36,989 nucleotides of DNA. It comes from Corynebacterium otitidis ATCC 51513. GTDB taxonomy: Bacteria > Actinomycetota > Actinomycetes > Mycobacteriales > Mycobacteriaceae. Positions 35,517-36,989 of this stretch are shown here, piece after piece. Numbering within the stretch: position 1 is the stretch's first letter; the number at the start of each line of letters is the position of its first letter. The translations under genes were made by a program, and so were the position numbers. The stretch lies in contig NZ_JH815194.1 in assembly GCF_000296405.1 (NCBI RefSeq), positions 389,954 through 426,942 on the forward strand, given 5' to 3'. Below the pieces are notes generated by a model, which was not told where the DNA came from, ran no database searches, and saw only the letters and a program-made list of their open reading frames with translations.

Positions 35517-35534
35517 CCCGCCCCGCCGCGGGCT
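35515..35534. terminator. Short hairpin between the zincin gene and pheA
   Basis: AGCCCGC at 35515-35521 and GCGGGCT at 35528-35534 form a 7-base-pair stem with a 6-base loop between convergent genes. It begins within the zincin stop codon and has no T-run. Confidence 0.4.
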
Positions 35535-35544
35535 GCCCCCGCGC

Positions 35545-36501
35545 CTAGCGCCCGGCGCGCGCCGCGGCGAGCCACTCAGCGGCCTCGCCGGCGCGCTGCC
35601 GCCCGGCGGGCCGGCCGCCATCCTCCGGCGCCCCCGCGGCGATTCTGTCGGCCGGGGGCTCCTCGACGCGCGGCCACGAGCCGAGGAAGTGCAGCGACTC
35701 GGTGTGCGGGTAGAGCGCGACGAGCGCGTCGCCGAGGCGCTCCTCGTCGATGTGGCCGGACAGGTCGACGTGGAAGCGGTAGGTGCCCATCCGCTCCTTG
35801 GTCGGGCGCGACTCGATACGCAGCAGGTCGACGCCGCGCCCCGCGAACTCGCCGAGCGCGCGCCACAGGCTGCCCGGCTCGTGGGCGAGGCGGAACGTCA
35901 CCGCGGTGCGGTCCGCGCCGCTGGGCCGCGGGGGCCGGGCGGGCGGGCCGATGGCCACGAACCTCGTGCGCGCGTCCCTGCGGTCGGCCACGCCGCGGGC
36001 CACGACCTCGAGGCCGAAGAGCTCGGCGGCGCGCTCCGGGGCGGCCGCGGCGTGCACGGACCCCTCGGCGACGAGCCTCGCGGCCGCCGCGTTGGAGGCC
36101 GCCGGCACGTAGTCCGCGCGGGGCAGCTCGCGCTCGAGCCAGCCGGCGATCTGCTCGCGGCCCACCGGGTGGGTGGCGATGCTATCCACCTCGGGAAGGG
36201 GCCGGCCGTCGGTCATGATCGCGAACGCGATGGGCAGGTCGACCTCCGCGAGGATCTGCGCGCGCCACCCGCCGCTCGGCGCGAGCGCGTCGAACGTCGA
36301 CGTCACCGCCCCGTTGACGGAGTTCTCCACCGGCAGGCAGCCGAAGTCCACGTCCCCGGCGTGCACCGCGGCGACGACAGCGCCCGGCGAGTCGAGCGGC
36401 ACCGCCTCGACCCCGCCGGCGCCGGCGCGACGCGCGAGCCGCCACACCGCCTCCTCGCTGAAGGTGCCCGCCGGCCCGAGGTAGCCCACCCGATGCGTCA
36501 T
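35545..36501 (-). CDS. pheA: Prephenate dehydratase
   Basis: A 318-residue enzyme that converts prephenate to phenylpyruvate in phenylalanine synthesis. The catalytic domain starts VGYLGPAGTFSEEA and includes PVENSVNGAV and the DARTRFVAIG motif (Thr-Arg-Phe essential in the family). A C-terminal ACT domain (about 205-280) has EPGSLWRALGEFAGRGVDLLRIESRP, the phenylalanine feedback site. The tail after 285 is a low-complexity extension. ATG 36501 is chosen because TAGCAT ends 7 bases before it. Confidence 0.96.
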   Translation of the reverse strand: MTHRVGYLGPAGTFSEEAVWRLARRAGAGGVEAVPLDSPGAVVAAVHAGDVDFGCLPVENSVNGAVTSTFDALAPSGGWRAQILAEVDLPIAFAIMTDGRPLPEVDSIATHPVGREQIAGWLERELPRADYVPAASNAAAARLVAEGSVHAAAAPERAAELFGLEVVARGVADRRDARTRFVAIGPPARPPRPSGADRTAVTFRLAHEPGSLWRALGEFAGRGVDLLRIESRPTKERMGTYRFHVDLSGHIDEERLGDALVALYPHTESLHFLGSWPRVEEPPADRIAAGAPEDGGRPAGRQRAGEAAEWLAAARAGR

Positions 36502-36508
36502 GGCCGTC

Positions 36509-36531
36509 ATGCTACCCACCGCGCCTAGGAT
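36509..36531. promoter_or_regulatory. Back-to-back -10 boxes of pheA and the amidase gene
   Basis: TAGCAT for pheA (minus, 36509-36514) and TAGGAT for the amidase (plus, 36526-36531) are separated by 11 bases in a 38-base divergent gap. Each start codon follows its box by 7-8 bases. Each -35 region would overlap the other promoter. Confidence 0.5.
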
Positions 36532-36539
36532 GACCGGGG

Positions 36540-36989
36540 ATGAGCACGAGAGCCGACGTCGAGCGCCTCGCCGGGAAGCTGGCGGGGCTGGGCCCCGCGG
36601 GGCACGGCTTCGCGCACGTCGACCTCGACCGCGCCCGCCGCCGGGCCGACGAGCTCGACCGGCTCCCGCCCAGGCGCCGCGGCAGGCTTTTTGGGTGGCT
36701 CGTGCCCGCCAAGGACCTCACCCCGGTCGCGGGGCTGCCGCTCACCTACGGCAACGCGGCGCGCCTCATCTACCCGGAGCGCACGGCCGAGCCGATCCGC
36801 CTCCTCGAGCGGGCCGGGGCCATCGTCCCGGGCAGCACGGCCGCCTCGGAGCTGGGCTTGAGCTCCTACTGCGAGCCGGTGGGCATGCCCGCCCCGGACA
36901 ACCCGGTCCTGCCCGGCCGCACGCCGGGCGGCTCCTCGGGCGGGGCGGCCGTCGCCATCGCGCGCGGGCTGGTGCGCGCCGCGCACGGC
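36540..36989 (+). CDS. Amidase-signature family protein, N-terminal part (runs off the window)
   Basis: A plus-strand frame opens at ATG 36540 and is still open at the window end (150 codons). The visible part has the amidase-signature Lys in VPAKDLTPVAG (K58) and the Gly/Ser-rich motif RTPGGSSGGAAVAIA (Ser132/Ser133) containing the cis-Ser. The nucleophile Ser normally lies about 24 residues further on, outside the window. The relatives include GatA and various amidases. GatA is less likely because the N-terminus is unusual, with an Arg-rich [13 protein letters not shown] insert and Thr-Tyr-Gly-Asn where GatA-like enzymes have Thr-Thr-x-Gly-Ser. The substrate is unknown. Confidence 0.85.
   Translation, partial: MSTRADVERLAGKLAGLGPAGHGFAHVDLDRARRRADELDRLPPRRRGRLFGWLVPAKDLTPVAGLPLTYGNAARLIYPERTAEPIRLLERAGAIVPGSTAASELGLSSYCEPVGMPAPDNPVLPGRTPGGSSGGAAVAIARGLVRAAHG

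Overview
The window is a high-GC actinobacterial chromosome segment that fits Corynebacterium. It carries the arabinogalactan genes ubiA, a PAP2 phosphatase, glfT2 and glf, next to remnants of the mycolate export and transfer locus. Gene order resembles the C. glutamicum trmB-cmpL1-...-ubiA-glfT2-glf region and the serS-gntR-pheA neighbourhood (comparison from memory). No IS element, prophage, CRISPR array, tRNA or rRNA was seen.

Region 1 (1-15.8 kb), envelope. trmB is followed by an MMPL-family protein reduced to its membrane core, a YbhN/UPF0104 protein and a DUF3054 protein. On the other strand, glfT2, PAP2, ubiA, a mycolyltransferase-like protein and a small lipoprotein run as one block. 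The MMPL protein lacks both porter domains and both Asp-Tyr proton-relay pairs. The mycolyltransferase-like protein has Gly for the nucleophilic Ser and Arg for the catalytic His. accD3-pks13-fadD32 and aftB, which sit in this interval in C. glutamicum, are absent here. The galactan genes look intact. The simplest reading is a Corynebacterium without mycolic acids (a high-GC amycolate lineage such as the former Turicella is one candidate), with the mycolate genes reduced to non-catalytic relics that still have open frames. A sortase-anchored metallophosphatase and glf complete the block.

Region 2 (15.8-32 kb), glycerophosphodiester and glycerol phosphate use. It holds a secreted GDPD-type phosphodiesterase with a lectin-like tail, three tandem UgpB-type binding lipoproteins, one ugpE-ugpA-ugpC transporter set with a HAD phosphatase at the head of the operon, a DUF1868 2H-type protein, a Cof-type HAD phosphatase, glpK, and an acyltransferase fused to a degraded HAD domain. 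Together they suggest capture of host phospholipid head groups and feeding of glycerol units into lipid synthesis, which would suit a lipid-dependent commensal.

Region 3 (32-37 kb), housekeeping. serS is divergent from a GntR/HutC regulator with a dre-like operator. These are followed by a septum-formation lipid-bilayer-anchored protein, a small zincin, pheA, and the start of an amidase that runs off the window. Seven genes share a TAnnnT box placed 7-8 bases before the start codon, which points to leaderless transcripts.
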